Below, one piece after another: positions 37,866 through 37,945 of a DNA stretch of 37,945 bases. Source of the stretch: Thermoproteota archaeon (GTDB lineage: Archaea; Thermoproteota; Bathyarchaeia; Bathyarchaeales; Bathycorpusculaceae); the NCBI GenBank assembly GCA_012513715.1, contig JAAZBP010000084.1, positions 1-37,945 of the forward strand, read 5' to 3'. The stretch's first letter is position 1. Every line of letters starts with the position of its first letter. The notes beneath the pieces were generated by a model that was given only the letters and a program-made list of their open reading frames with translations, had not been told where the DNA came from and ran no database searches. The translations under genes and the position numbers were made by a program.

Positions 37866-37945
37866 CTTCTTTCACCAAAAAAACATACCAACACCACAAA
37901 TATAACATTAAGCATCCAACACAAAAATAGACAGACAAAATAAAC

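Noticed and set aside
1-37945. CRISPR arrays, rRNA, tRNA, transposons
   Set aside because: No regularly spaced repeat-spacer pattern, no tRNA T-loop/acceptor pairing and no transposase-like ORF were found on reading. Exhaustive RNA searches (tRNAscan, Infernal) were not possible.

Overview
The window looks archaeal: low GC, TATA-like promoters, Alba, an Mrp-type ATPase, and LysW-type amino-acid biosynthesis. The gene complement resembles Bathyarchaeia/TACK-group genomes, but I could not verify the taxonomy. About half of the window is an amino-acid biosynthesis island: argG-argH-carB-carA plus the start of a second carB, thrC-hom-lysC, and lysW-lysX-argC/lysY-argB/lysZ-argD/lysJ-lysK. The rest includes an ACT-domain protein, an Lrp/AsnC regulator, a site-2 protease, a 1448-aa Fe-S-type PD-(D/E)XK nuclease/SF1 helicase, rpiA, GIY-YIG, CooT-like, XRE, Alba, Mrp and adenosine-specific kinase genes, and several orphans. 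The strongest candidate for an undescribed system is the three-gene unit at 28883-32184. It encodes a two-TM zinc-ribbon protein, a DUF2207-like membrane protein ending in a (CxCxC)xx(CxCxCxC)xx(CxCxC) Cys/Ala tail, and a radical SAM/SPASM enzyme with a PqqD/RRE-like N-terminus. This suggests post-translational modification of a tail on a membrane protein, similar to RiPP maturation. Other leads are a shared palindromic operator at matching distances upstream of argG and lysW, a carA with no ATG/GTG/TTG start covering its conserved N-terminus, two carB genes flanking carA, an insert-bearing LysX, and a HAD-polyprenol-kinase-like fusion.
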